64,000 bases of DNA, taken from NCBI GenBank assembly GCA_014860565.1, contig JACZJN010000128.1, positions 1-64,000 on the forward strand, written 5' to 3'. A model generated the notes under the pieces. It had not been told where the DNA came from, searched no databases, and was given only the letters and a program-made list of their open reading frames with translations. This stretch comes from Bacteroidota bacterium. Lineage in GTDB: Bacteria > Bacteroidota > Ignavibacteria > SZUA-365. The position numbers were made by a program, and so were the translations under genes. This document shows, piece after piece, positions 34,244-43,334 of the stretch. Within the stretch, counting starts at the first letter, position 1. Each line of letters opens with the position of its first letter.

Positions 34244-37240
34244 ATGGTACGATTTACCGTCCTGCTCCTGCTGCTGGCCTTCCTGACAAGCGCCCAGGGA
34301 AGTGCGCAGGTCAAGAATCTCAAGGAAGAACAGGACTATGCGTTTGCCCTTGGCCTGTTCAAGGACAGAAACTACCAGCTTTCCTTCGAGAAATTCCGGC
34401 AGTTCACCGCATCCTATCCTGAAAGCCTCCTCCTTCCCGACGCCGAGTACTATATCGCTGAATCACAGTTTCAGAATGCGAATCTGACCGATGCGGCCAT
34501 TGCCTTTGCTGCGTTTCAGCAGAAATACCCTGACAATAAGCTCGCGGATGACGCAGGCTTTCGGGAAGGTGAAGTGTACTACCGGCAGGGAGATTACCGT
34601 CGCGCGCACGAACAGCTGGCGTCGGTGGTCCGGAGATGGCCCGAAGGAAATCTCGCGCATGAAGCAGCCTACTGGGCGGGCGAGGCCGCGTTCAAAGACG
34701 GCAATTATCCCCTCGCGATGCGCTATTACCGTATCGCCTACGAACATTATCCCGAAGGACGCATCCGTGACTACGCATATTTCTCCATCGGCTTCGTACT
34801 TGAAAAACAGGAGAAATTTGAAGAGGCGCTGCTCAATTATGAAGAATTTCTGCGGCTCTTTCCTGAGAGCGGACTGATCTCCAGTGTATATACACGCAAG
34901 GGGGCCTGTCTCTATCAGCTCCAGGAGCATGAGAAGGCGCTCGCCTGGCTCGAAGCACTCAGCGATTCTCCCGATCCGGAGAATGCCGCGGAACGCCTGT
35001 TCCTCCGCGCCGAGGCGAATTACAAACTCGGACGCTACGCAGCCGCCGAGGAATTGTACAAGAGTTTTCTGACTGGCTACCCCGACAACAATCGCGCTCC
35101 CCAGGTACAGTATTCCATGGGATGGACGCAGATCGAACAGCAGAAATACTCCGAGGCCATCGCCACCTTCGACGAGCTTTCGAAGCGCCAAGGCGAACTT
35201 GCCGAGGCTGCGCTGTTCCGGAAAGGCATGGCACTGCGCCTCAACGGAACGCTCGAGGCGGCGAGAACGGTGTTCACCGATATGCTCACTGCACACCCCA
35301 CCGGAGCATACGCCGACAACGCGCATTTCGAACTGGGCATGGCAGCGTTCAATGAAAGCGCCTACGACAAGGCGCTCACGCATTTTGCCGCGGTCACAGG
35401 CAGCTTCCCGGACAGTGACGTTCTCGCGGATGCATGGTTCATGCAGGGAGAAACTCTTCTGAAACTCCAGCGCCCTGCAGAAGCTGCGAAAGCATATGGG
35501 GCTGCCGTTTCGGTCGAAAGTGGTTCACAGGAGGTACTCAGCAAAGCATTGTTCCGCCAGGGCTTCAGCCTGTTTGAAGCTGAACAATACAGCGAGGCGG
35601 TCATTGTTCTGAAAAATTTCCTCCAGCGCTACCCCGCCGATACCCGGAAAGCCGAAGCGCTGATATGGCTCGGCGAAGCGTATTTCAAGACTGAGGAATT
35701 CGACGACGCGGTCATCGTCTACAATCAGGCCCTCGCATCGACGCAGAATCCGGAACTCCTTCAGGATGCGCTCTACGGACTGGGGTGGGCTCATTTCCGC
35801 GCGCAGCAATTCGCCGATGCCGAACGCGTATTCACACGTCTTACAACGGAATACCGCGCCGGGAAAAACGATGTCGATGCGAACATTCGCCTCGGCGATG
35901 CCCAGTATTCGCAAAAGAAATTTGCCGATGCCGCGAAAACATACCGCTACACGTCACGAATGTATCCGGCAAATCCGCTGGCCGCATACGCGCTGCTGCA
36001 GCTGGCGTCCTGCGAGCATCGTCAGGGCAATACGCCCGCTTCGATCAGTACGCTCCGCGGCATGCTCTCGCGCTACCCCTCGTCGGAATTCGCCGACAAG
36101 GGACAGTTTTCCCTCGCCTGGATGTATTTCCAGAGCAAGGATTATAACGTTGCAATCGCGGAGTTTCAGAAGCTGATTTCCGGATATCCGGCAAGTCCGC
36201 TCGCGCCGCAGGCGAAATACAGCATCGCCGACTGCTATTACAATCAGGGGAAATATGTCGATGCCGAAGCCGCATACCGGCGTGTGCTCGAGCAGCATCC
36301 GGATTCCCCCAAGGTGAGCGACGCGCTGGATGGGCTCGCGCAGACCCTGCGCATGCAGGGACGCAACGCCGAAGCGGACCGAGTCAAGCAGGACTGGCTC
36401 ACGACCAATCCGAAAAGCAGCGCCGCGGACGAGGTTGTATTCGCAGGCATCCGCGATCTCGCCGCCGAGAATGACCCGTCGCGTTCTATTCCCGCGCTGC
36501 AGCGATTCATCGCCGCGCATCCGCAAAGCGCACTTCTTCAGGAAGCCTATCTCCTGCTGGGCCGCGCGTTCCGCCAAAACGATGATCTCGGCGAGGCCGG
36601 GAAAACCCTGCGGGAAGCGATCAAGATCAATCCCCGAGGAAATCTTGTCGTGGAATGCAAGTTCGAACTTATCGCAACGGCACTGGCCGAGCAGAATCGC
36701 AATATGGCACTGGCACTGTGCCAGGAACTGCTCACCGACCCAATGGCCCGCGGCAACCGCGCGCAGGTGTATTACCAGCGCGGGCTCACGTACAAGGCCG
36801 ACGGGAACAGTACCGCAGCACGGCAGGACTTTGAAGCGGCACAGCAGGCGCAGCCGCAGGATCCCTACGCTGTGCTTTCCGCGATCGAGCATGCAGTGAT
36901 TGTGGCGCAGGATGGAAAGGTCGATGAAGCGATTGTCGCGCTTGGCGAAATCTCAAGCAGCCGCGTCGACGCGATCGGCGCCGAAGCACAGTACCGTATC
37001 GGAGAGGAACTCTGGAACGTACGAAGGTATGCCGAGGCCGAGGAAGCCCTGCTGCGAGTCGGGTACGTGTTTGCCGATGCTTCGATGTGGAACGCACGCG
37101 CCCTTCTGCTGCTCGGCAAAGTGGATGAGACGCTTGGCAAGAATAGCGAGGCACGCGAACATTATAAAAAGGTGATTCAGCAATTCGCCGGGTCGGATGA
37201 GGCACGCGAAGCACAGACTCGCCTGGAGATGATGAAATGA
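34244..37240 (+). CDS. Exported 998-residue tetratricopeptide-repeat protein
   Basis: After a signal peptide (FTVLLLLLAFLTSAQGSAQ) almost the whole protein is TPR/YbgF-type repeats of 34-38 residues, roughly two dozen. Recurring phrases include F.KFRQFTASYPES, LKNFLQRYPADTRKAEALI, YRRVLEQHPDSPKVSDAL and LQRFIAAHPQSALLQEAYL. The spacing resembles BamD and YbgF/CpoB repeats, which scaffold envelope complexes. No catalytic domain is seen. It would fill the periplasm as an adaptor. It opens the operon; its stop overlaps the start of the beta-barrel gene by four bases (ATGA), so the two are made in step and may bind each other. Confidence 0.9.
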   Translation: MVRFTVLLLLLAFLTSAQGSAQVKNLKEEQDYAFALGLFKDRNYQLSFEKFRQFTASYPESLLLPDAEYYIAESQFQNANLTDAAIAFAAFQQKYPDNKLADDAGFREGEVYYRQGDYRRAHEQLASVVRRWPEGNLAHEAAYWAGEAAFKDGNYPLAMRYYRIAYEHYPEGRIRDYAYFSIGFVLEKQEKFEEALLNYEEFLRLFPESGLISSVYTRKGACLYQLQEHEKALAWLEALSDSPDPENAAERLFLRAEANYKLGRYAAAEELYKSFLTGYPDNNRAPQVQYSMGWTQIEQQKYSEAIATFDELSKRQGELAEAALFRKGMALRLNGTLEAARTVFTDMLTAHPTGAYADNAHFELGMAAFNESAYDKALTHFAAVTGSFPDSDVLADAWFMQGETLLKLQRPAEAAKAYGAAVSVESGSQEVLSKALFRQGFSLFEAEQYSEAVIVLKNFLQRYPADTRKAEALIWLGEAYFKTEEFDDAVIVYNQALASTQNPELLQDALYGLGWAHFRAQQFADAERVFTRLTTEYRAGKNDVDANIRLGDAQYSQKKFADAAKTYRYTSRMYPANPLAAYALLQLASCEHRQGNTPASISTLRGMLSRYPSSEFADKGQFSLAWMYFQSKDYNVAIAEFQKLISGYPASPLAPQAKYSIADCYYNQGKYVDAEAAYRRVLEQHPDSPKVSDALDGLAQTLRMQGRNAEADRVKQDWLTTNPKSSAADEVVFAGIRDLAAENDPSRSIPALQRFIAAHPQSALLQEAYLLLGRAFRQNDDLGEAGKTLREAIKINPRGNLVVECKFELIATALAEQNRNMALALCQELLTDPMARGNRAQVYYQRGLTYKADGNSTAARQDFEAAQQAQPQDPYAVLSAIEHAVIVAQDGKVDEAIVALGEISSSRVDAIGAEAQYRIGEELWNVRRYAEAEEALLRVGYVFADASMWNARALLLLGKVDETLGKNSEAREHYKKVIQQFAGSDEAREAQTRLEMMK

Positions 37241-38949
37241 AGCATCGCCTCGCCCTGCTGATTCTCATACTGACCGGTCAGGTGCTCTTGGCGCAGGACA
37301 AACCCATGCCGCCCCCGCGGGACTTCAAACCCGAGACCAAGGAGGCGCGCGACGTGCTTCCCGCCCTCACCCTGCCCGAATATGTGATCACCGGAAGCGA
37401 CATGATCAGCTTTACTGAAGATCGCAAAAGCGGAGCGACCGCCCCTGATAGCAAAGAGTTCACCGCACGGGCGGGACGCGGCAAACGCGAGCAGCGGTTT
37501 TTTGACACTTCACCCACGCACATGCCTCTGCGCCTGGCAGAACTCACCGGAAGCGACGAAGTGTTCCGTCTGCGCGCCGGACTTGGCACGTTTTCCACAC
37601 CCCTGTTCGAAGCCTGGTATGCCGACCGCTACCATCTCGGAGATGCGGCTGCGCACATGGCGTATGAGCGAAGTAATGGTCACGTCGCCCATGCCGATTA
37701 TTCGCGATTCAATTTCGACGTCGCTGGAGGCACATACCTGCCTCGAGACCTGACGCCGTTTCTTGCATCCTCCCGCGTACAGGGTGATGTGGAGATAGAG
37801 GCTGAGGATTTCGGCCTCTATGCCGACAAAATGACGCGCCATGATCCCACACTGGATTTCCGGCGCAATGCCCTTGGCTTTTCCGCGGGGATCGACGTGA
37901 TCTCACGGCGTAATGCCATCGTCGACCACGACCTCCGGCTCTTCTTTTCGCATTACGCAATCGAAGAAGCGCTCGCCGTACGAGATACGCTGCCCCTGGA
38001 AGAGTATCAGCAGATCGAAAACCGCTTCGGTCTCGAAGGGAACGTGAAGACCATGATCGAACGGCAATCCATCCGCTTTGGCCTGCGCCTCCATGTCAAT
38101 GATCTGACGGAAAGTGCTGCAACGGCATCGCGGCCATTCTTCCTCCGGACGGATGGGATGACGGTATTCGCACTGAGCGAACGACTCAAGCTTCATACCT
38201 CCGCGGCACTGTTCCTCTATCGTGGCAGCGATCAGGCGAGCCAGGTGCGCCTCTATCCTTCGCTTGAACTCCGGCATCTGCTCAGCGACGACTGGTCGCT
38301 GTTTGCCGGGTGGATCCCGAATGTGGAAGAGCGCACGCTGCACGGTTTCCTCCGGCAGAATCCTTATCTCATGCTCGCCTCCACCGTTCGGCATACCGAC
38401 ATGCCGCTGCGCTTCGAAGCAGGAGCGTCGTTCGACAACCGCGGACAGAGCAGTGCGCGCGTCTCTCTCGAATACCTCTCGAGCAGGAGTTGGCCACGGT
38501 TTGCACTGCTCCCGGATCCCATTCAGCAGCAGTGGGAAATGCGCTATGATGGCAGCGCGAGTGTTTTCAACATCCGCGCTGATATCGCGCATGCCTTCAG
38601 CGCGGAGACGCGTATTCATGCCGATATTCTGCTCCGTACGTCTGCCATTGGAGAAGACAACAGTCGTATCCCCTATATGCCGGACTACGAGGCACGTGTG
38701 CTGCTCCGTCATGATTTTCCTTTCGCGCTCAGTGTGCAATCCACCGTGCAACTCGTGGGAGAACAGGAAGCCGACGGCGGTGCCTTGCCCGCATGGATGC
38801 TCCTCGGACTCGAGCTCGAATATCGCGTCGTTCGCAACTTTGGGTTGTTCCTCCGTTTCGATAACCTGCTCGATCAGGGCTGGCAGCGTTGGCCCGGTTA
38901 TCGAGAGCGGCCCTTTTTCATGATGGGCGGAATAACCGCGCACTTTTGA
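37237..38949 (+). CDS. Outer-membrane beta-barrel protein, TonB-receptor-like without plug
   Basis: A 570-residue exported protein with a signal peptide (HRLALLILILTGQVLLAQ). A ~65-residue periplasmic stretch with LPALTLPEYVITGSDMISF resembles the start of TonB-dependent receptors, but a full plug domain is missing. The remainder alternates polar and aromatic residues in many strands (FEAWYADRYHLGDAAAHMAYE, LRLFFSHYAIE) and ends in a strand of barrel type (FFMMGGITAHF, terminal Phe). It likely sits in the outer membrane and is served by the TonB made at the end of the same operon. The cargo is unknown. Confidence 0.8.
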   Translation: MKHRLALLILILTGQVLLAQDKPMPPPRDFKPETKEARDVLPALTLPEYVITGSDMISFTEDRKSGATAPDSKEFTARAGRGKREQRFFDTSPTHMPLRLAELTGSDEVFRLRAGLGTFSTPLFEAWYADRYHLGDAAAHMAYERSNGHVAHADYSRFNFDVAGGTYLPRDLTPFLASSRVQGDVEIEAEDFGLYADKMTRHDPTLDFRRNALGFSAGIDVISRRNAIVDHDLRLFFSHYAIEEALAVRDTLPLEEYQQIENRFGLEGNVKTMIERQSIRFGLRLHVNDLTESAATASRPFFLRTDGMTVFALSERLKLHTSAALFLYRGSDQASQVRLYPSLELRHLLSDDWSLFAGWIPNVEERTLHGFLRQNPYLMLASTVRHTDMPLRFEAGASFDNRGQSSARVSLEYLSSRSWPRFALLPDPIQQQWEMRYDGSASVFNIRADIAHAFSAETRIHADILLRTSAIGEDNSRIPYMPDYEARVLLRHDFPFALSVQSTVQLVGEQEADGGALPAWMLLGLELEYRVVRNFGLFLRFDNLLDQGWQRWPGYRERPFFMMGGITAHF

Positions 38950-38951
38950 CC

Positions 38952-39179
38952 ATGGCTACCGCCGCAGACATATTGCACCGTACAGCCGCGCGCCTCGGGC
39001 TCGATCCGCAGGAACTGCAGCCCTATATGGACGCAATGCTGACGATCTGCGCGGATGCTCTTGACAGCGGCGAATGCGTGGAACTGATGACATTCGGCAT
39101 GCTCTGTCCGGCATCGGACAGCGAGGCGTTCCGCCCGCACAGCTCGCTCTTCCCTCCCGGTGCGGAGCAGCGGTCATGA
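38952..39179 (+). CDS. Small HU/IHF-like domain protein
   Basis: A 75-residue protein. The first 50 residues (ADILHRTAARLGLDPQELQP, LTICADALDSGECVELMTFG) match the helical N-half and first strand of HU-family DNA-binding proteins. The DNA-gripping beta arm is essentially absent and the tail is short. It starts two bases after the barrel stop and overlaps the next HU-like gene (ATGA), so it may pair with that protein as a heterodimer. It could be a degenerate HU or a protein-binding variant (HU-CCDC81-like). Confidence 0.65.
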   Translation: MATAADILHRTAARLGLDPQELQPYMDAMLTICADALDSGECVELMTFGMLCPASDSEAFRPHSSLFPPGAEQRS

Positions 39180-40198
39180 CAAGGGATGATCTCATACAGG
39201 CGCTCGCGGACCGCATCGACGTTCCATCGCACAGTGCGCAGGTCTTTTTACACGCCTGTTTCGACATCGTAAAATCCCTGCTCCGCGAGGGGGAGGAAAT
39301 CACACTTCCCGAGCTCGGGCGATGGCTTCCGATGCGCAGTACCGAGGGTATCCTGACTGGCGTTCGATACGCTGCACTGGTACCTGCAGGAACGGACAGC
39401 CCAATCGAAGTGCTGCACGGTTTGGCCAGCAGCATCGACGCACGGCATTTCATTCCTGTTCAGGCCCTCGACATCACGGGCGTGAACCAACGCTCCCCTG
39501 TTGATGTCGCCACGCTCGTAGCCGAGGTGAGCCAGCAGTTTGCTCCCCGTCTTGCAGCAGAAACGACTTCCGGCAATGAGGCGGTCCTCGATCGCGACAC
39601 GACTCCTGATGCGCTTCCTCCCACTCCACCCGTCATCGACACAGCAGCCGATCACACGGGCATGCAACCGATTTCCGAGGCGGACCTGCTTCTCGAAGCG
39701 GAAATGGAGGCTGAAGGGTACGCGGTGGAGGCCGACGCCAGACTGCTTGAAGAGGATTACCCGGAAGATGCCCAAGACGTCGTCGAAGAGGATTACCCGG
39801 AGGATGCCCAAGACGTCGTCGAAGAGGATTACCCGGAGGATGCCCAAGACGCCGTCGAAGAGGATTACCCGGAGGATGCCCAAGACGCCGTCGAAGAGGA
39901 TTACCCGGAGGATGCCCAGCAATTTATTGGAGATGATCCGATTCTTGCGCAGGATGCGATTCCCGACGTTGACCCATTGTCCGATGAAGAAGTATTTCAC
40001 AGGAATCGCGATCAGCTCTATAATCCACCGGATGAACCGAGCAAGCGGCCGCTGCTCATCACGGCAGCAGTATTGACTTTATGTGTGCTGGTGATCATCG
40101 TATACATTCTGCTCGACCACAGCGCCCCGCGCGAACTTCCAGGAAGCGCCCCGGTGGGACTGCGATCGATGCACGCCATGACGATTTCCCACACCTGA
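39176..40198 (+). CDS. Membrane-tethered HU-like protein with acidic tandem repeats
   Basis: A 340-residue protein of unusual layout. Residues 1-~95 are an HU/IHF-like domain (MTRDDLIQALADRIDVPSH, SLLREGEEITLPELGRWLP). A linker (~100-190) follows, then five 12-residue acidic repeats EEDYPEDAQDVV (~192-248), an acidic segment, and one membrane helix (~293-314, LLITAAVLTLCVLVIIVYIL) with a ~26-residue tail. The likely topology is HU domain and repeats in the cytoplasm. Bacteroidota have membrane HU-CCDC81 proteins ending in SPOR domains; no SPOR domain is present here. Its start overlaps the stop of the small HU gene; exbB follows. Confidence 0.75.
   Translation: MTRDDLIQALADRIDVPSHSAQVFLHACFDIVKSLLREGEEITLPELGRWLPMRSTEGILTGVRYAALVPAGTDSPIEVLHGLASSIDARHFIPVQALDITGVNQRSPVDVATLVAEVSQQFAPRLAAETTSGNEAVLDRDTTPDALPPTPPVIDTAADHTGMQPISEADLLLEAEMEAEGYAVEADARLLEEDYPEDAQDVVEEDYPEDAQDVVEEDYPEDAQDAVEEDYPEDAQDAVEEDYPEDAQQFIGDDPILAQDAIPDVDPLSDEEVFHRNRDQLYNPPDEPSKRPLLITAAVLTLCVLVIIVYILLDHSAPRELPGSAPVGLRSMHAMTISHT
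39749..39919 (+). repeat. 36-base coding tandem repeat (4.75 copies)
   Basis: Units start at 39749, 39785, 39821, 39857 and 39893 with GAAGAGGATTACCCGGA and are almost identical, differing by single bases (GTCGTC or GCCGTC ends). Each encodes twelve mostly acidic residues. Identity at silent sites points to recent slippage or unequal exchange. Confidence 0.97.
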
Positions 40199-40236
40199 AA
40201 CGCGAACAGAACTGTATCACTATACCGGAGCATTCG

Positions 40237-40917
40237 ATGACATTGTTCGATCTCTTCCTCAAAGGCGGCGTCGTCATGTGGTTTATCCTCGCCGCCTCCC
40301 TGCTCGCAACGTACATCGTCGTACAGAAGCTGTTCACGCTTTCGCGCGTCAAGGTCGACGGTGGGAAATTCATTCTGCAAATCCGCTCGGTGCTCAGCCG
40401 CGGTGACGTTGCCTCCGCGGTTACGATGTGCTCCGAGGCGGGCACGCCGCTTGGAAGCGTACTCCGTGCGGGATTGCTCAAAATGAAGGGGACACATCAA
40501 GAAGTAAAGGACGCGGTCGAAAGCGCTGCCCGGATGGAAGTCTATAAACTGGAACGGGGCCTGGGACTCCTGGCCTCGGTCGCCGGCATCGCACCGCTGC
40601 TCGGCTTCCTCGGCACGGTAACGGGCATGATCGGCGCATTCCGCGTCATTGAGGTCAATGAGGGCGTTGTCAATCCGCAACTGCTCGCCTCGGGAATCTG
40701 GGAAGCGTTGCTGACGACGGCATTCGGCCTGATCATCGGTATCCCGGCATACTTCCTCTACAACTACCTCGTCACGCGTGTCAGCCATTTCGTCTTTGAA
40801 ACCGAGGCAAGCTGCAACGACTTTCTTGACATCGCGCTCACCGAACAGCGAAAGGCTCAGATCGCCGCGAAAAAAGCGCAGATGGCGCGCGAAGCGGCAC
40901 AGGGGAAGGCGTCATGA
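40237..40917 (+). CDS. exbB: ExbB/TolQ/MotA-family proton channel protein
   Basis: A 226-residue inner-membrane motor subunit with three helices: GGVVMWFILAASLLATYIVV (~10-30), the conserved VAGIAPLLGFLGTVTGMIGAF (~112-135) and LLTTAFGLIIGIPAYFLYNY (~158-180). The middle LLGFLGTVTGM is the family signature. With ExbD it forms a pentamer-dimer motor that uses the proton gradient to drive TonB or Tol proteins. The start at 40237 follows GGAG by seven bases; the open frame upstream overlaps the HU gene and is not used. The C-terminal tail is basic (QIAAKKAQMAREAAQGKAS). Confidence 0.92.
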   Translation: MTLFDLFLKGGVVMWFILAASLLATYIVVQKLFTLSRVKVDGGKFILQIRSVLSRGDVASAVTMCSEAGTPLGSVLRAGLLKMKGTHQEVKDAVESAARMEVYKLERGLGLLASVAGIAPLLGFLGTVTGMIGAFRVIEVNEGVVNPQLLASGIWEALLTTAFGLIIGIPAYFLYNYLVTRVSHFVFETEASCNDFLDIALTEQRKAQIAAKKAQMAREAAQGKAS

Positions 40918-41336
40918 AAATCCAGCTGACACAGGTCAACAAGCCGCTGACGATTTTCAGCTATTCGTCTCTGACGGATATCGTGCTCCTGCTGCTGGTG
41001 TTCTTTCTCCTCACGTCGTCTTTCATCATCACCGAGGGCATCAAGGTGAGTCTGCCAGAAGCGGAGAACACGACAACAACGGAACAGGAACAGCTCGTCG
41101 TTGCCCTTCTCAACGACGGACGGATTTTCCTCAACAACGTCGAGGTTCCCACCGCGACCTTTCCCGCCGCGCTGAAAGAGCTGCTGACGAATCCCGAGAA
41201 GCAGGTGATCGTGCTGTCGAGCGATGCCGACGTGCCGCTCGAACGCGCGGTGTATGTAATGGACGAGGCAAAAGGATTGGGCGCGACACGATTTTTCATT
41301 TCCACTACGCGAAAAGAGAACGATGACACTCCATAG
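40914..41336 (+). CDS. exbD: ExbD/TolR-family protein
   Basis: A 140-residue protein with one membrane helix bearing the essential aspartate Asp22 (SSLTDIVLLLLVFFLLTSSF). A periplasmic domain follows, ending VIVLSSDADVPLERAVYVMD and GATRFFISTT. It overlaps exbB by four bases. The Asp is the proton-carrying residue in this family. Confidence 0.93.
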   Translation: MKIQLTQVNKPLTIFSYSSLTDIVLLLLVFFLLTSSFIITEGIKVSLPEAENTTTTEQEQLVVALLNDGRIFLNNVEVPTATFPAALKELLTNPEKQVIVLSSDADVPLERAVYVMDEAKGLGATRFFISTTRKENDDTP

Positions 41337-42174
41337 CGATGATGCGAAAAGCTGGGGCATTTCCATTGGTCTGCACGCGCTGCTGCTGTTGATCATGATT
41401 TTCTGGGCGGCGTTCCCCCAGATCTCACGCTTGCCGCAGGAAATCCAACTCCAGTTTATCATGCCGGAAAGCAAGATCGATCAACCTCCGATCGTCGAGG
41501 CACGCCCGCGTGTGCAGCAGGCGACCGTGCAGCAGCGTTCCGCGTCGCCGCAGGTGCGCAGCACGACGAGTGTGGCGCAGCCGGCGGCGCGTCCCGCTCC
41601 GTCCCGGCAATCCACATCCCGCGATGCGGGGAAACTGGAATCAGCTCCCTCCACTCCGGTCACTCCGCGTGAAATCCGTGGCGGCACCGACGCCGTCGAT
41701 TTCATGGATCAGGGCGGCGGGAAATCCACCCGCGGCAGCGCCCCGACGACGGGCACTTTCACCCGGCGCGAATCGCGCGAGCAGGGACTGGCGACCTCGT
41801 CGCAGTCTTCTGACAACGTGACCGGTGCGGGCGCCGGTCAGCAGAATGTGTTGACCTCGGACCCCGGCACGTTGAGCGCCACGCCGCATTCCTCCGCGAA
41901 TATCGAATGGGACGGGGGTATATCCCGCAACCGTATCGCGGGTATCCTCCCGGTATTTCCTCCCGGCGCGAATCGTGAAGTTCAGGTCGCAGTGCGATTC
42001 CGCGTACGGCCCGATGGGGGCATGTACGGGATGACGGTCATACAAAAAGGTGACCCGCGCTACGAACGCGCGGCTCTTGATGCGATGCGCACCTGGCGCT
42101 TCAATGCCCTCCCCGCCGACGCGAAGCAGGCCGATCAGGTCGGCACCGCCGTCTTCACCTTCAAACTGAAATAA
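41323..42174 (+). CDS. tonB: TonB-family energy-transducing protein
   Basis: A 283-residue protein with an N-terminal membrane anchor (GISIGLHALLLLIMIFWAAF). A long Gln/Ser/Arg/Pro-rich periplasmic stretch (~50-190) follows, then a C-terminal TonB domain (~200-283; VQVAVRFRVRPDGGMYGMTV, PRYERAALDAMRTWRFNAL). It would carry energy from ExbB-ExbD to an outer-membrane receptor, most simply the barrel encoded five genes upstream. The start overlaps exbD by 14 bases. The linker is less proline-rich than in E. coli TonB. Confidence 0.92.
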   Translation: MTLHSDDAKSWGISIGLHALLLLIMIFWAAFPQISRLPQEIQLQFIMPESKIDQPPIVEARPRVQQATVQQRSASPQVRSTTSVAQPAARPAPSRQSTSRDAGKLESAPSTPVTPREIRGGTDAVDFMDQGGGKSTRGSAPTTGTFTRRESREQGLATSSQSSDNVTGAGAGQQNVLTSDPGTLSATPHSSANIEWDGGISRNRIAGILPVFPPGANREVQVAVRFRVRPDGGMYGMTVIQKGDPRYERAALDAMRTWRFNALPADAKQADQVGTAVFTFKLK

Positions 42175-42353
42175 CCCACCGGATAGCGCGGCTGGGAATC
42201 GCTGCCCAATCCGGTCGAGGTGGAGAAGGATTTCAGGGACGTCGTTTGATATTGTGTTACATAACTTCCTTGGTCTACATTTGGTTCTGTGATGCGTAGG
42301 CCGCGCCCAGGCGTGACGGTACGTGATCATTCCTTCAAATGGAGTCGAAGTCG

Positions 42354-43319
42354 ATGAAACCACGTCCACTATTGCTTGTCCTCTTCCTCGTTTGCGTCGA
42401 TATCGCAATGCTGCATGCACAGTCGTCCCAGGAACTCGCTTCCGCGAAGGAAGCACTGTTGAGAGATGTAAGCGCGATGATGGAAGCCCGCGTGTTTCCG
42501 GTGATGTCACAGTGGAAATCTCAGTTCGAAGCCCGTCTGACAGACCGGGAACGAGCGACCCTCGATGCACTGCGCGAGCGCAATGATATGCTGAACGATA
42601 TCCTCACGCATAATCTTCGTGCGAGACAATCAGCGTGGGATAAGCGAGATTACGCGAGTTTCACATCCATGCGCAATCTGCTGCGCACAAACTTCGATGA
42701 TCGGCAGAAGCTCTACAGCGAGCTTGCGAGTTTCACCGAACGGAACGAGAAGCCCTTTCAGTACCTCTCATCACGGATCGACTCCACCGTCGAGGAATGG
42801 CGGGGCGCGTCTATGCGTATCTTTGTCGACTGGTTCGCCAAATACCGCCACGTGATATCCCTGGCAATGAATACTGCAGCAAGCGACGATCTGGCACGCC
42901 TGATGGCCGCGTGCAAGAATATCCGGCTCGAACAGCTCGACGAATTTGCGAAAGTCACGTTTCTTCTCTGGGACGGAGAAAACTACCTCACCCGCATCCG
43001 CGACCGCGGAATTCCGGAATCTCCTCTGACGAATGACAGTCCGAAGAGGGAGCAGGTCCTTTTTGTGGAACCCGCCACGCCAAACCCGGCGAGAGGAAAC
43101 ACCAACATCCGTTTTCTGCTGCCGACCCCGGGGCTAACACAAGCACGTGTGTACAATGCAAACGGACAATTGATGCGCACGCTTCTGAATGATACGCTTC
43201 CGATCGGCAAGCATATGGTTACGCTTAATGCAGGAGACCTGCCCGCAGGGACGTATTACGTCATCGTCGAAGTGGCTGGACTTTTTGACGGCGTCGCCGT
43301 CCGATTCTCCCCGCAGTAA
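42354..43319 (+). CDS. T9SS-exported helical protein with sorting domain
   Basis: A 321-residue exported protein. After a signal peptide (PLLLVLFLVCVDIAMLHAQ) residues ~25-215 are strongly helical and charged (SQWKSQFEARLTDRERATLD, FTSMRNLLRTNFDDRQKLY), with no motif I recognise. The C-terminal ~80 residues are a type IX sorting domain (ATPNPARGNTNIRFLLPTPG, ARVYNANGQLMRTLL, LPAGTYYVIVEV). The ATG at 42354 is preferred because GGAG sits nine bases upstream; 42339 is an alternative. It stands 179 bases after tonB with its own upstream region and converges on the helicase gene. Confidence 0.87.
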   Translation: MKPRPLLLVLFLVCVDIAMLHAQSSQELASAKEALLRDVSAMMEARVFPVMSQWKSQFEARLTDRERATLDALRERNDMLNDILTHNLRARQSAWDKRDYASFTSMRNLLRTNFDDRQKLYSELASFTERNEKPFQYLSSRIDSTVEEWRGASMRIFVDWFAKYRHVISLAMNTAASDDLARLMAACKNIRLEQLDEFAKVTFLLWDGENYLTRIRDRGIPESPLTNDSPKREQVLFVEPATPNPARGNTNIRFLLPTPGLTQARVYNANGQLMRTLLNDTLPIGKHMVTLNAGDLPAGTYYVIVEVAGLFDGVAVRFSPQ

Positions 43320-43334
43320 TTCCTTTCCGCCTCC

